From Phycisphaerales bacterium (GTDB lineage Bacteria; Planctomycetota; Phycisphaerae; Phycisphaerales; UBA1924): a DNA stretch of 64,000 bases. The notes below the pieces were generated by a model. The model was given only the letters and a program-made list of their open reading frames with translations. It did not search any database and had not been told where the DNA came from. Both the position numbers and the translations under genes were made by a program. Location: positions 28,609 to 92,608 of the forward strand of contig JAGQON010000015.1 of NCBI GenBank assembly GCA_020427395.1, in the 5' to 3' direction. How positions within the stretch are numbered: the stretch's first letter is position 1; every line of letters begins with the position of its first letter. Positions 15,936-25,365 of this stretch are shown here, piece by piece.

Positions 15936-18410
15936 ATGCATACGCACAACGCAACGACGCTCGTACTCTCTCTTCTCTCGACGATCGCAATGGCACAGGA
16001 CGGTGTCTGGCAGGCGGAAGCCACGCTGCCGACCAATGGCGAAGCCAAGACGCATGCTGTCGGTGTTGAGCGTGACGGACGCCTCTATGTCCTGGGTGGC
16101 CCGCCGTGGCTCAACGCCGCGAGTATGGAGGATGGCACCGTCTATTCGATGCCGGTCGGGGGCAGCGTATGGCAAGAGGAATCCAGCTTCGATGGCTACG
16201 GCGGGCTCGTCGGCTTCGGTGGCGGCATCGATGATCTTGGGCGTATCGTGATCTTTGGTGGTTACGACATCAACGACAGCCAGAACACGCCGACCCCCTT
16301 CGAGTGGGACCCCGACGAGGGGCCCTGGCACGATCTGGCTGAACGAGGGGCGAACGCGCCGGTCAGCGGATTCGCCTATTGCACCGATGATCAGCATCGA
16401 ATCTACTCACTTGGAGGGGCTTCGGCTTCCACCTATTGCGAGCGGTACATCGGCTCGCTTGACGCATGGGAACCGATCGCCCCAATGCCCATCGGACTGA
16501 GCAACGCAGCCGCATGCCTCGATGGACTCGGGCACATCCTCGTTTTCGGTGGCATCGGGACGGACACCTCGGTACGGTCCACAGAAGTGCTACGCTACGA
16601 CATCGCCAGCAACTCATGGTCGAGCACGGCCAACACGGACATGCCCGTTGGTGTATCGCACCACCAAGCGAGCCTAGGTGCCGACGGGCGAATCTATGTG
16701 CTCGGCGGGATCGAGGGCCCCAGCAGTGCGCTCCAGGTGGTCAACACCGTCCAAGTCTACGACCCCACGCTCGACAGCTGGTCCTCCGGTGTTTCCATGA
16801 GCGAAGCGCGGAGTACATTCACGACAATCCTCGGCTCGGATGATCGCCTGTATGTCATCGGGGGTGCCAATACTACTGGTGGAACCGCAAATGTAGAGTC
16901 CATGTACGCGACGCCATGCCCCGTAGTTTACGAGCAGCCAAGCGACAAGGCGGTCTGGGAATACGCCGTCCTCACCTTGCAGACTCGGGTTGCCGGTGCG
17001 GGCGTACTGGACTACCAGTGGATGCGAGATGGCATCCTGCTTTCTGACGGGCTTCAGGCCGACGGGAGCACCATCTCCGGGGCCAACGAGGAAGTACTTC
17101 GTATTGAAGAGTTCCCCGCCAGCGCCGTGGGGAGCTACACCCTCGTTGCGAGCAACAGCTGCGGCAGCGACACAAGCTCACCTGCGACCGTCACCGTCCG
17201 CATCCCTCCCTCTGTCGATCAGGGTTGGACTTGGACAAGCCTGCATCCATCCTTCGCAACGGCATCCTACGCCAACGGGATTGATCATGGCGTGCAGGTT
17301 GGCAACGCGGTATACGACACCCCCGATTACAACAACATCGATCACCCCGTGAAATGGACCGGCTCGGCGAGCAGCGTCGTCAATCTCACGCAGAGCGGGT
17401 CGCAGGGAGGCAATATCCTGGACTTTGCTGGCGATAAGCTCGTTGGTTGGTGGTGGGAGCCGCTGCAGTGCTATGTCAGCGGGCACTGGGTGACCTGCTA
17501 CTTCCAACGAGGTGCGTGGTGGAACCTTGATGGAACCTTCCATGACACCAGCTATTCCGGCTTTGAGTACACTTCGATGTCGGCGACCGACGGGGTCTCG
17601 GTTGTCGGATCGGGTACCACCGACGACGCTTCGGGTAACTATTACACGCGGGCCGTAATCTGGGGATCTCCAACACATTATTCGGCCCAATCGATCCATC
17701 CAACTGGCTATCGAAACAGCAGCGCGGTTGCGGTCGACGGTGAGTACCAGTTCGGAACGGCATCGCTCCCGTTCGCGGTGGTGCACGCAGCGATGTGGCA
17801 CGGCAGCGCGGCCAGCTTTGTCGATATGCACCCCGACTGGGCTGGCAACAGCGCAATCATGGATGCGAGCGATGGCCAGCAAATAGGTGTGGTCAATCAG
17901 TGGTCCACACCACGGGGTGTGATCTGGGAGGGATCGCCGGAGTCAGCTTTCGACATCACGCCCGAAGGGGCGACATCTTCCACGCTTATCGCGTGCGACA
18001 GCGGTCTTCAGATCGGCAGTGCGGTCTTCCCGGATGAGCCGACCTCACGAATCGGAATCTGGGGCAGCTCAGCGCGATCGTTTACAAGTCTGGCTGATGT
18101 CGTCCCTGCAGGGTATACCGGGTTCAATATGCGTGACATCGAGGTTGCAGATGACGGCACGATCTCAATCGTCGGCTCCGCGTACAACAGCACGCTCGGG
18201 CGGACTGAGGCAATCCTGCTGACATCGGGGGCTGCTGCGACTTGCGCTGCGGACCTTAACGCGGACGGCGTTCTGAACTTCTTTGATGTGAGTATCTTCC
18301 TCAACGCGTACAACGCGGGGAACCCGATCGCCGATATCACGGGTAACGGCGTTCTGGATTTCTTCGATGTCAGCGCGTTCATCAATGCTTACGGCGCTGG
18401 TTGCCCCTGA
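15936..18410 (+). CDS. Secreted Kelch-repeat, Ig-like GC-type dockerin protein
   Basis: An 824-residue protein. The signal peptide is MHTHNATTLVLSLLSTIAMAQ. Residues about 25-325 are Kelch repeats (DGRLYVLGGPPWLN, GRIVIFGGYDIND, GHILVFGGIGTD, GRIYVLGGIEGPS, DRLYVIGGANTTGG). About 330-425 form an Ig-like domain (LDYQWMRDGILLSDG, GSYTLVASNSCGS). The rest is another repeat region with HAF-like strands. The C-terminus has DLNADGVLNFFDVSIF and DITGNGVLDFFDVSAF, ending GAGCP. It is the last gene of the cytochrome operon. The domain set resembles carbohydrate-binding surface proteins, but no catalytic domain is visible. Confidence 0.86.
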   Translation: MHTHNATTLVLSLLSTIAMAQDGVWQAEATLPTNGEAKTHAVGVERDGRLYVLGGPPWLNAASMEDGTVYSMPVGGSVWQEESSFDGYGGLVGFGGGIDDLGRIVIFGGYDINDSQNTPTPFEWDPDEGPWHDLAERGANAPVSGFAYCTDDQHRIYSLGGASASTYCERYIGSLDAWEPIAPMPIGLSNAAACLDGLGHILVFGGIGTDTSVRSTEVLRYDIASNSWSSTANTDMPVGVSHHQASLGADGRIYVLGGIEGPSSALQVVNTVQVYDPTLDSWSSGVSMSEARSTFTTILGSDDRLYVIGGANTTGGTANVESMYATPCPVVYEQPSDKAVWEYAVLTLQTRVAGAGVLDYQWMRDGILLSDGLQADGSTISGANEEVLRIEEFPASAVGSYTLVASNSCGSDTSSPATVTVRIPPSVDQGWTWTSLHPSFATASYANGIDHGVQVGNAVYDTPDYNNIDHPVKWTGSASSVVNLTQSGSQGGNILDFAGDKLVGWWWEPLQCYVSGHWVTCYFQRGAWWNLDGTFHDTSYSGFEYTSMSATDGVSVVGSGTTDDASGNYYTRAVIWGSPTHYSAQSIHPTGYRNSSAVAVDGEYQFGTASLPFAVVHAAMWHGSAASFVDMHPDWAGNSAIMDASDGQQIGVVNQWSTPRGVIWEGSPESAFDITPEGATSSTLIACDSGLQIGSAVFPDEPTSRIGIWGSSARSFTSLADVVPAGYTGFNMRDIEVADDGTISIVGSAYNSTLGRTEAILLTSGAAATCAADLNADGVLNFFDVSIFLNAYNAGNPIADITGNGVLDFFDVSAFINAYGAGCP

Positions 18411-18830
18411 GTTCTTGCTCATACGTGGGACAGGATCTCGCAGCGGTACGAGAGATGTGTCTGATTGTGGAACCGGTTGGGCGGCCGGTTTTTCCTCCGC
18501 GCATCGCCAAGCCCGTTCGGGTAAGCAGCTCGGCCGAGCGACCGTGGTGGTGTCTCGGTTTGCTTCGTTGTGTCCGTTGGGCATGGGGCGCTAAGATTTG
18601 GTCATTGCTGGTGATATGTCAATGCGAATGCCCATTTTGACGGCATTTCACCGACGCGAGCCTTTCTGACTTTTGATCCATGTATATACAGAACGCTCCC
18701 ATGAGCGGGCTGGTGCTTCTGGAAACGAGGTCGCAGGCGTGAGGTTCCGGCAGCAAAATTGATACCAAAACCCTGATTGGGCAGGAATACGATCACAGTG
18801 ATTGGCAGACTCGTTTAGAATTGACCGCTG
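18411..18830. other. Intergenic region between dockerin operon and ECF sigma gene
   Basis: About 420 bases without a convincing gene. It holds the terminator at 18471-18493 and presumably the promoter of the sigma factor-kinase operon. A TGGCAGACTCGTTTAG sequence near 18803 resembles only the -24 half of a sigma-54 promoter. No other structure was recognised. Confidence 0.6.
18471..18493 (+). terminator. Intrinsic terminator after the cytochrome-dockerin operon
   Basis: AACCGG / CCGGTT stem with an 8-base loop followed by T-rich sequence, 60 bases after the last dockerin stop codon. Confidence 0.6.
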
Positions 18831-19430
18831 ATGCCCACCAACCCTGCCATCCAGTCCCGAGCGACCAAGATGCTCACCCGTGTCACTCTGGGAGATCAGG
18901 GAGATGCGGGCGAGTTTACGGAGCTTCTCTACGGGGAACTCAAGCTGCTCGCAAGGGACATGATGAGATCGGAGCGAGCGAATCACACGCTTCAGCCCAC
19001 CGCGTTGGTCCATGAGGTTTTCCTTCGCCTGATCAACAGCGATGAGGTCGAAGTCAACTCAAGGGATCACTTCATGATGCTGGCCGCCCAGGTGATGCGG
19101 CGTGTCCTGATCGACCACGCTCGCGGGGTAAAGCGCAAGAAGCGGGGGGGCGAGCTGCAGCGAGTACCGCTCTCCGTTGCTGATCCCGCATTTGATGAAC
19201 CAATCAACGCCGAGCAGCTCATCATCATCGACGAATCAATCGAGCGACTCAGGAGCCTGGATGAGCGGAAAGCACGACTTGTCGAGCTCCGATTTTTCGG
19301 TGGGCTCGATGAAGAGGCGGCCGCTCGAATACTCGGGGTATCACGCTCGACGGCATCGAGCGATTGGAGATTCGCTCGCGCATGGCTGCTCAAGCAGATC
19401 GGAGACACCGATCACGGGTCAGAGTCATGA
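18831..19430 (+). CDS. ECF sigma factor, Acidobacteria/Planctomycetes type
   Basis: A 199-residue alternative sigma factor. Region 2 (about 25-105) contains LLYGELKLLARDMMRSE, LQPTALVHEVFLRL and the stretch RDHFMMLAAQVMRRVLIDHAR, which I recognise as the ECF type common in Acidobacteria and Planctomycetes (TIGR02999-like). Region 4 (about 140-190) contains RLRSLDERKARLVELRFFGGLDEEAAARILGVSRSTASSDW in the usual order. The stop overlaps the start of the downstream protein kinase gene (ATGA), so the pair is translationally coupled. In this sigma group the kinase, not an anti-sigma factor, is the usual genomic partner; regulation of this sigma by the kinase is inference. Confidence 0.92.
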   Translation: MPTNPAIQSRATKMLTRVTLGDQGDAGEFTELLYGELKLLARDMMRSERANHTLQPTALVHEVFLRLINSDEVEVNSRDHFMMLAAQVMRRVLIDHARGVKRKKRGGELQRVPLSVADPAFDEPINAEQLIIIDESIERLRSLDERKARLVELRFFGGLDEEAAARILGVSRSTASSDWRFARAWLLKQIGDTDHGSES

Positions 19431-21685
19431 CGAGTAACGATCTATCCCGCGACCAGTTCCGCATCGTTGAGTCAATATTTGCTGAGCTCTGCGATGTCCC
19501 GCGTGATCATCGTGATCAGATAGAAACACGGCTCAATGAGCTCTGCGCCGGAGACGAGGCGATCGCCCGCGAGGTACGTTCGTTGCTGGCGCTTGACCAT
19601 GTTGAGACTTCGCTGATCGATACCCCGGCAATCGATCTCGGTGACTCGATCGTTGACGATGCGCTTCCCGATCAGATCGGTCAGTACATGATCCTGCGTG
19701 TACTGGGCGAGGGGGGGATGGGCATCGTGTACGAGGCCCAGCAGCAGGTTCCCAGGCGTCGTGTAGCGTTGAAGGTCATCCGGTCGCAGTCGCTCAATCC
19801 AAAGCTGCGTCAGCGATTCCAGCGTGAAGCCGATATTTTGGCCAAGCTCAACCATCCGGGGATCGCCACGATTTACGAATCGGGTGTGACCGATGATGGA
19901 CGGACGCCCTACGTCGCGATGGAGTTCATCGACGGGGTCAGCATCACGGAGTTCGCCAAAGAACACCAGCTCAGCACTGAGGCACGCGTGTCCATCCTGC
20001 GCGATGTGTGCGTGGCGGTTGGCCACGCACATTCCGTAGGGATCGTCCATAGGGACCTCAAGCCTAGCAACATCATCCTCGATCGCGACGGGCGGGTGAA
20101 GGTCCTCGATTTCGGGATCGCTACAGATACCCGAATAGATCAGCGCACCATGATCACCCAAACGGGGCAGATGCTCGGGACGCTGCAATACATGGCCCCT
20201 GAGCAGGTCGATCAATCTGCACACGAGTCGAGCACGCGGACGGATGTATATGCGATCGGGATCGTCGCCTACGAGCTGCTGAGCGGTACGCATCCTCACA
20301 AAGAGCACGAATCGAGCATGTACGACCTTGTGCGATCGATCAGGGACGATGATCCGGGTCTGCTGGGGACGCTCGATCGGACATTCCGAGGCGACCTCGA
20401 GACCATCATCGCCAAGGCGCTTGCCCGCGAGCAGGACCGACGATACTCCGACGCGAACGCATTGGCCGACGATCTCGAACGCTATCTCACTCACAAACCG
20501 ATCGAGGCACGCAAGCCGAGCTCGTGGTATCAGCTTCGCAAGTTCTCACAGCGCAATCCTGTACTCGTGGGTTCCGTCGCGGCCATCATGCTCGTTATGG
20601 CCATCGCGATTGTCCTCATCTCCAACGCCCTGCGGGTCGCCAACAGTGAGCGGAAGATCGCCCAGCAACAGCAGCACGCACAGGAACTCACGGCCCTCTT
20701 CGTCACCGAGGACTTGTTTAGTGCCGGCAACCCGGATTACGGCGGCGATGCCGATATCACGCTTCTCGACGCGATGCGATCGGCGTCCAGCAAGATACCG
20801 GATCGATTTGCGGGGGCACCCGAGGCAGAAGCGTCGATCAGCTTCACTATGGGCGATCAGTTTCGGCTCATGAACGATTATGATAAGGCCGAAGCCTTGC
20901 TCACCCGGAGCCTCGAGCTGAGCGAGGCAAGCCCGTCCATCACGCCAGAGCAGCTCGTGCTGCGTTATACCGGGCTGAGCGATTTCTACGCAGATATCGA
21001 TGATCTCGATCGGGCGTTCGCGATGGCGGATCAGGCCGAGGTACTGCTGAATGAGCACCCCGAGATCTCAGTTGAGACCCGGGTCGATTCGCTGGTTCAA
21101 TACGCGAGTCTCTACTATTACAAGCGTGACCTCGAGCAATCCGCAGAGATATTTCAACGGGCGGTCGACCTTGGAGATGCGCAGGCACCAGAGTATGACG
21201 GTACGGTGAGTGCGATCGGTGCATTGGCGATGGTCTACACCAACATGGGGCGGTACGAAGAAGCCCAGCCGTTGCATGAGCGTTGTATTGAAATCAGCGT
21301 CAGGACGCTCGGTGAGGAGCATCCCGCGACGCTGCAGACGATGGACAACTTCTCGATCCATTGGATGCGATGCAAGGAATACCAGAAAGGGCTTGATATC
21401 CTCCTCCGTGTACTGCCGATCCGTGAGCGAGTACTCGGCGAGCATCACCATAAGACGCACATGACGCATGTGCTCATCGGGCGAGCGTACCTTGAGATGG
21501 GCCAGTTCGAGATCGCCGAATCGCAGTTCCTCAGCAGTTACAACGCGCTTGTCGAGGTGCTCGGCCCTGATCACCGGTACACCCTTGTCGCACAGGCTCT
21601 GCTCCGCCGTTTGTACACCGAATGGGGCAAGCCGGAACTCGCAGCCAAGTACGAACAACGCACCGAATCCAGCGAAGAGCTGTAA
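19427..21685 (+). CDS. PknB-type Ser/Thr protein kinase with transmembrane segment and TPRs
   Basis: A 752-residue kinase starting at the ATGA overlap with the sigma gene. The kinase domain runs from about 85 to 360: Gly-rich loop LGEGGMGIVYEA, ATP-binding Lys116 (VALKVI), catalytic Asp210 (IVHRDLKPSN), DFG (VLDFGIA), an activation loop with TQTGQMLGTLQYMAPEQ. One membrane span lies at about 378-402 (VLVGSVAAIMLVMAIAIVLIS). The C-terminal 300 residues are TPR-like (for example LRYTGLSDFYADIDDLDRA, ALAMVYTNMGRYEEAQPL). All key kinase residues are intact. The kinase domain should be cytoplasmic and the TPR part across the membrane. Confidence 0.93.
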   Translation: MTSNDLSRDQFRIVESIFAELCDVPRDHRDQIETRLNELCAGDEAIAREVRSLLALDHVETSLIDTPAIDLGDSIVDDALPDQIGQYMILRVLGEGGMGIVYEAQQQVPRRRVALKVIRSQSLNPKLRQRFQREADILAKLNHPGIATIYESGVTDDGRTPYVAMEFIDGVSITEFAKEHQLSTEARVSILRDVCVAVGHAHSVGIVHRDLKPSNIILDRDGRVKVLDFGIATDTRIDQRTMITQTGQMLGTLQYMAPEQVDQSAHESSTRTDVYAIGIVAYELLSGTHPHKEHESSMYDLVRSIRDDDPGLLGTLDRTFRGDLETIIAKALAREQDRRYSDANALADDLERYLTHKPIEARKPSSWYQLRKFSQRNPVLVGSVAAIMLVMAIAIVLISNALRVANSERKIAQQQQHAQELTALFVTEDLFSAGNPDYGGDADITLLDAMRSASSKIPDRFAGAPEAEASISFTMGDQFRLMNDYDKAEALLTRSLELSEASPSITPEQLVLRYTGLSDFYADIDDLDRAFAMADQAEVLLNEHPEISVETRVDSLVQYASLYYYKRDLEQSAEIFQRAVDLGDAQAPEYDGTVSAIGALAMVYTNMGRYEEAQPLHERCIEISVRTLGEEHPATLQTMDNFSIHWMRCKEYQKGLDILLRVLPIRERVLGEHHHKTHMTHVLIGRAYLEMGQFEIAESQFLSSYNALVEVLGPDHRYTLVAQALLRRLYTEWGKPELAAKYEQRTESSEEL

Positions 21686-21989
21686 GCGCATGACAGGTTT
21701 GGCTCCCTGGATTCCACCCCCAGAATCAATCCGGTTTCCGTCAGGATCCCGATAAGCGCAGCGTTAGTCGCGCGTTCATGGTCAGTATGCGCAGGGTGAT
21801 CCGATAACCACCCGCCCGCAAAATCAGAACGATCCGGATCTATGCATGATGGCCCGCCTCAAAGATGTGGATCAGTACGGTGACTTGTGCGAGACGGGCA
21901 GGTGAATCGGTGTGCTTTGCTCGACACATCGAAGTGACTCCGAGTGCCAGTCGATATTCGGAGGTGCAAGTCTGCGAAAGGGGCACCGC
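21686..21989. other. Intergenic region upstream of the sensor operon
   Basis: About 300 bases. An open frame continues upstream of 21990 but the good Shine-Dalgarno AAAGGGG sits in front of 21990. No terminator, sigma-54 element or repeat was recognised. Confidence 0.55.
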
Positions 21990-23249
21990 ATGCGAACCAG
22001 ATCTTTTACTCCATCGGGACTGATCAGAGGCTGGTACTCAGTTCTTCTGATCCTCTGTTGCGCGCCCGCATATGTGGTCGCGCAACCACCGGAAGCAGAT
22101 GATGCACCCATGCCTATCCGCCTTGGCATGTCCACCGCGTTGAGCGGGCCCGCCCAGTTCCTGGGGTATCACATGAAGCTCGGGGTTGAGGCCGCGATTC
22201 ACGAGGCGAATCAGGCAGGGGGTGTCCATGGTCGATCGATCGAACTCGTCGCGTTCGATGACGGGTACGAACCGGGGCGTACCGCACCCAACATGAGACG
22301 CCTGATCAACGAAGAAGGGGTTGTCGCGGTGGTCGGGAATGTCGGCACGCCCACGGCCGTCGCCGCGATACCTATCAGCAACGAACTGAGAACACCGTTC
22401 TACGGCGCATTCACCGGTGCCGGTGTTCTCCGAAAAACACCACCCGACCGGTATGTGGTGAACTACCGCGCGAGCTACGCGCAGGAGACCGCAGCGATGG
22501 TCGATGCGCTCATCGAGATCGCGGGACTAAGACCGGAAGAAGTAGCTTTCTTCACCCAGCGCGACGCCTACGGTGACGATGGCTTTCAAGGTGGAGTCCA
22601 GGCGTTAGTCAGGCACGGCCTGACCGACCTCAGCCAGATCGCACACGGGCGATACTCCCGAAACACAATCGCCATCGAGAACGCGCTCGCGGACATCATG
22701 CAAGCCCCGACGCCATGTCGAGCGGTTATTATGGTCGGTGCCTACACCCCGTGTGCGAAGTTCATCAAGCTCGCTCGCGAAGTGGGCCTGAACCCGATCT
22801 TCCTCAATGTCTCCTTCGTCGGTGCCATGCCGCTCGCCAACGAGCTCGGGGATGATGCCGAGGGCGTGATCGTTACGCAGGTCGTGCCGTCACCCGAAGG
22901 GAAGAGCCCGATCATCGTCGAGTACCGTGAAGCACTCATGGCCATCGATCCGAAGGCGGAGCTGACGTATGGATCGCTCGAGGGCTATCTCTCAACGCGA
23001 GTTCTACTCCGCGCAATGAGCGGTATCCCCGGCGAAATCGATCGTGAATCGATTATCGCGGCATTGGAATCACTCGGGCAGTTTGAGCTTGGAGAGGGTT
23101 TCCTGATGAGCCTGGACGGGCTCGATCACCAAGCGAGTGACCGAGTCTGGGCCAGCGTGATCACGGGAGGGACCGTGGTACCCTTCCAATGGGACCAGCT
23201 CCGATCATCCGGGAACTTCATGGCGGAGACAGAAACCGATGCCGAATGA
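21990..23249 (+). CDS. Periplasmic binding protein, branched-chain amino acid/amide type (Peripla_BP_6)
   Basis: A 419-residue ligand-binding protein. The start at 21990 has AAAGGGG seven bases upstream. The signal peptide hydrophobic core is WYSVLLILCCAPAYVVA. The mature part follows the Leu/Ile/Val-binding fold: IRLGMSTALSGPAQFLGYHMKLGVEAAIHEANQAGGVHGR, VAVVGNVGTPTAVAAIPI and EEVAFFTQRDAYGDDGFQGG. No ABC permease or ATPase genes follow; instead the stop overlaps a membrane histidine kinase gene by 11 bases. It most likely presents a small ligand, such as an amino acid, amide or urea-like compound, to that kinase rather than serving transport. The ligand is unknown. Confidence 0.88.
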   Translation: MRTRSFTPSGLIRGWYSVLLILCCAPAYVVAQPPEADDAPMPIRLGMSTALSGPAQFLGYHMKLGVEAAIHEANQAGGVHGRSIELVAFDDGYEPGRTAPNMRRLINEEGVVAVVGNVGTPTAVAAIPISNELRTPFYGAFTGAGVLRKTPPDRYVVNYRASYAQETAAMVDALIEIAGLRPEEVAFFTQRDAYGDDGFQGGVQALVRHGLTDLSQIAHGRYSRNTIAIENALADIMQAPTPCRAVIMVGAYTPCAKFIKLAREVGLNPIFLNVSFVGAMPLANELGDDAEGVIVTQVVPSPEGKSPIIVEYREALMAIDPKAELTYGSLEGYLSTRVLLRAMSGIPGEIDRESIIAALESLGQFELGEGFLMSLDGLDHQASDRVWASVITGGTVVPFQWDQLRSSGNFMAETETDAE

Positions 23250-25365
23250 TGGTCACACGACTGCCGATCGGAAACGAACTCGCGGGACCACCCCGAGAGT
23301 GGTCCTTTACCTCTGGTGCCTGATCCCGCTCGGCCTTATCGGGGGGGTACTCACGCTCGGGCTCCTGATCAGGACTCACTATCTGGTCAATGATACGAGC
23401 AAGAAGGCGACGGAGATCGATCAGGCCGTGCTCGGGCGCATGTCGGATATATCAGAGACGGTAGAACAAATCAAATCCAACTTCCGGCACATCTTCAATG
23501 ATCATAGTGAGAGCATCGCGAGCGCAGAGAAACTCATTGAGACCGGTGACATCTTCATGCGACTAGAGGTCGTTCTTTCAGATACGCTTGAAGCCGAAGA
23601 TGATTGCCTTGTTGCAGATACAGAACGAATTCGCGAGTTGTACAAACGTGCTGTCCGTTGGCGAAGAGACGATGAGTCGCTCATAAAGCATCGCGATCAG
23701 GCGTGGGAGCGGGTGAGAAATGAGCTCACTCAACTACGGGCCAGCCTCGATTCACACGAGGGCCTTGAGCGGATCCGGATGATCGTGGCGACCAAGGAAC
23801 TCGCAAGCGATTCCGCTGGAGATCAGGCACATGCTGTTCAGAATGTGCTCGATAACCTGAGGGATGGTCCCAAGCTCAGCCAGATGAAAACAGAGCTCTC
23901 TGACCTGCTCTTCAAGTCCAGCCAGCTGATGCGCGAGCCCCGGGCTGAAATCCTCGAAAGCATCCAGCAGAATGAAATTGCTCCCAGCATCGAACGCGTC
24001 AAAGACCTGGCCAACAGAATCGGGACTCAAGGCAATGAATACCGATCTGCGATTGAGCGGATCGAGGCATGGATAGACACCGCTCCGGGAAGCTCATACT
24101 CCAGTGAAGACATATCCGCCAGCGGTGGCGGTCTCTACCAGCTCTCTATCGCATGCCTTCGGAGTGAGCAGGAAGGGCAGTGGCTTGAAGATGAGGTGAT
24201 CGTCGTGGTCGATCTACTCGAGCAATCCATCTCCGAGCACTCCCGTGTCGCGATGGCGATGAGGAGTGACGCCACGCAGAATGCAACGGATGTGCTGCGA
24301 TCAGGTGTGATTGGCGTCATCGTGTTTGGTGGTATCATCGGCTTTGTCTATGTGATGCTCACTTTCAAGGTTGCCGGTGGTGTGCAGAACTTCGTGCGCG
24401 AGCTGCGTGAGTCGCACCGAGAGCTCGAGCAAGCGCACGAAGTTGGCATGGTCGCGAATCATGAACTCCAGGCTTCGATGGAAGTCAGGGAGGCCCTGCA
24501 GACGCAACTCCATGAAGCTCAACGCCTTGAGTCCATCGGGCAGCTGGCAGCGGGAATCGCGCACGAAATTAACACACCCGCGCAGTATGTCAGCGACAAC
24601 ACTCGGTTCCTGCAGAACGAGTTTGCCGGTCTGATCCGTGTTCTTGATCGCTACGCGGACATGCTCAATCAGGGGCAGGAAGGCATGAGCTGGGAGGACC
24701 GGGCCGCTGGGATCGAAGCCACATTGCAGGAAGTTGATTACGAGTTCCTTCGAGAAGAGATCCCGCTTGCGATCGAACAGTCGCTCGAAGGCGTTGGGCG
24801 GATCACCAACATCGTGAAGGCCATGAAGGACTTCTCCCACCCCGGATCTGATAAGAAAGAGCCCGCAGACATCAACAACGCGATCCAATCGACAGTGATG
24901 GTGTGTTCGAACCGATGGAAGTACGCGGCAAATGTCGAGTTCGATCTTGATCCCAACCTCGGGCCTGTCCCGTGCTTTGTCGCGGAGTTCAACCAGGTGA
25001 TCCTCAATCTGATCGTCAACGCCGCGGATGCCATCGAACTCAAGAATCACGGCTCAGACAGAAAGGGAACGATCAAGATCAGCACGGCAAAGCGGGAGGG
25101 ATGTGTCCACATCGAGGTGAGAGATAACGGCAGCGGTATCCCTGACTCCGTGCGGACACGAATCTTCGAACCGTTCTTTACCACCAAAGATGTTGGCAAG
25201 GGCACCGGGCAAGGGCTATCCATCAGCCGCGATGTCATCGTCGGCAAGCACGGCGGCTCGATGCTCTGTGAGTCTGTTCAGGGGATTGGCACAGCATTCA
25301 CGATCGTGCTCCCGCTCGAAGTGGACGCTTCGTGTGGGCATGATACAGAGAGAGAGGCCGCGTGA
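23239..25365 (+). CDS. Membrane sensor histidine kinase
   Basis: A 708-residue kinase. TM1 is about 21-47 (VVLYLWCLIPLGLIGGVLTLGLLI), a helical sensor region of some 300 residues follows, and TM2 is about 353-376 (GVIGVIVFGGIIGFVYVMLTF). A coiled-coil linker (ELRESHRELEQAHEVGMVANHELQ) leads to the H-box QLAAGIAHEINTP with phospho-acceptor His442. The ATPase domain has the N box NLIVNAADAI (about 590), DNGSGIP (about 630) and GKGTGQGLSIS (about 653). There is no receiver attached. It overlaps the binding-protein gene upstream and abuts the response regulator downstream (TGATG), so ligand protein, kinase and regulators form one operon. Confidence 0.93.
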   Translation: MPNDGHTTADRKRTRGTTPRVVLYLWCLIPLGLIGGVLTLGLLIRTHYLVNDTSKKATEIDQAVLGRMSDISETVEQIKSNFRHIFNDHSESIASAEKLIETGDIFMRLEVVLSDTLEAEDDCLVADTERIRELYKRAVRWRRDDESLIKHRDQAWERVRNELTQLRASLDSHEGLERIRMIVATKELASDSAGDQAHAVQNVLDNLRDGPKLSQMKTELSDLLFKSSQLMREPRAEILESIQQNEIAPSIERVKDLANRIGTQGNEYRSAIERIEAWIDTAPGSSYSSEDISASGGGLYQLSIACLRSEQEGQWLEDEVIVVVDLLEQSISEHSRVAMAMRSDATQNATDVLRSGVIGVIVFGGIIGFVYVMLTFKVAGGVQNFVRELRESHRELEQAHEVGMVANHELQASMEVREALQTQLHEAQRLESIGQLAAGIAHEINTPAQYVSDNTRFLQNEFAGLIRVLDRYADMLNQGQEGMSWEDRAAGIEATLQEVDYEFLREEIPLAIEQSLEGVGRITNIVKAMKDFSHPGSDKKEPADINNAIQSTVMVCSNRWKYAANVEFDLDPNLGPVPCFVAEFNQVILNLIVNAADAIELKNHGSDRKGTIKISTAKREGCVHIEVRDNGSGIPDSVRTRIFEPFFTTKDVGKGTGQGLSISRDVIVGKHGGSMLCESVQGIGTAFTIVLPLEVDASCGHDTEREAA

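Noticed and set aside
1318..18410. Cellulosome-type enzyme cluster
   Set aside because: No glycoside hydrolase, cohesin or scaffoldin domain is recognisable in the dockerin proteins.
18790..18820. Sigma-54 promoter before the ECF sigma gene (TGGCAGACTCGTTTAG)
   Set aside because: The -12 half lacks TTGC, and no TGGCCA pair lies upstream.
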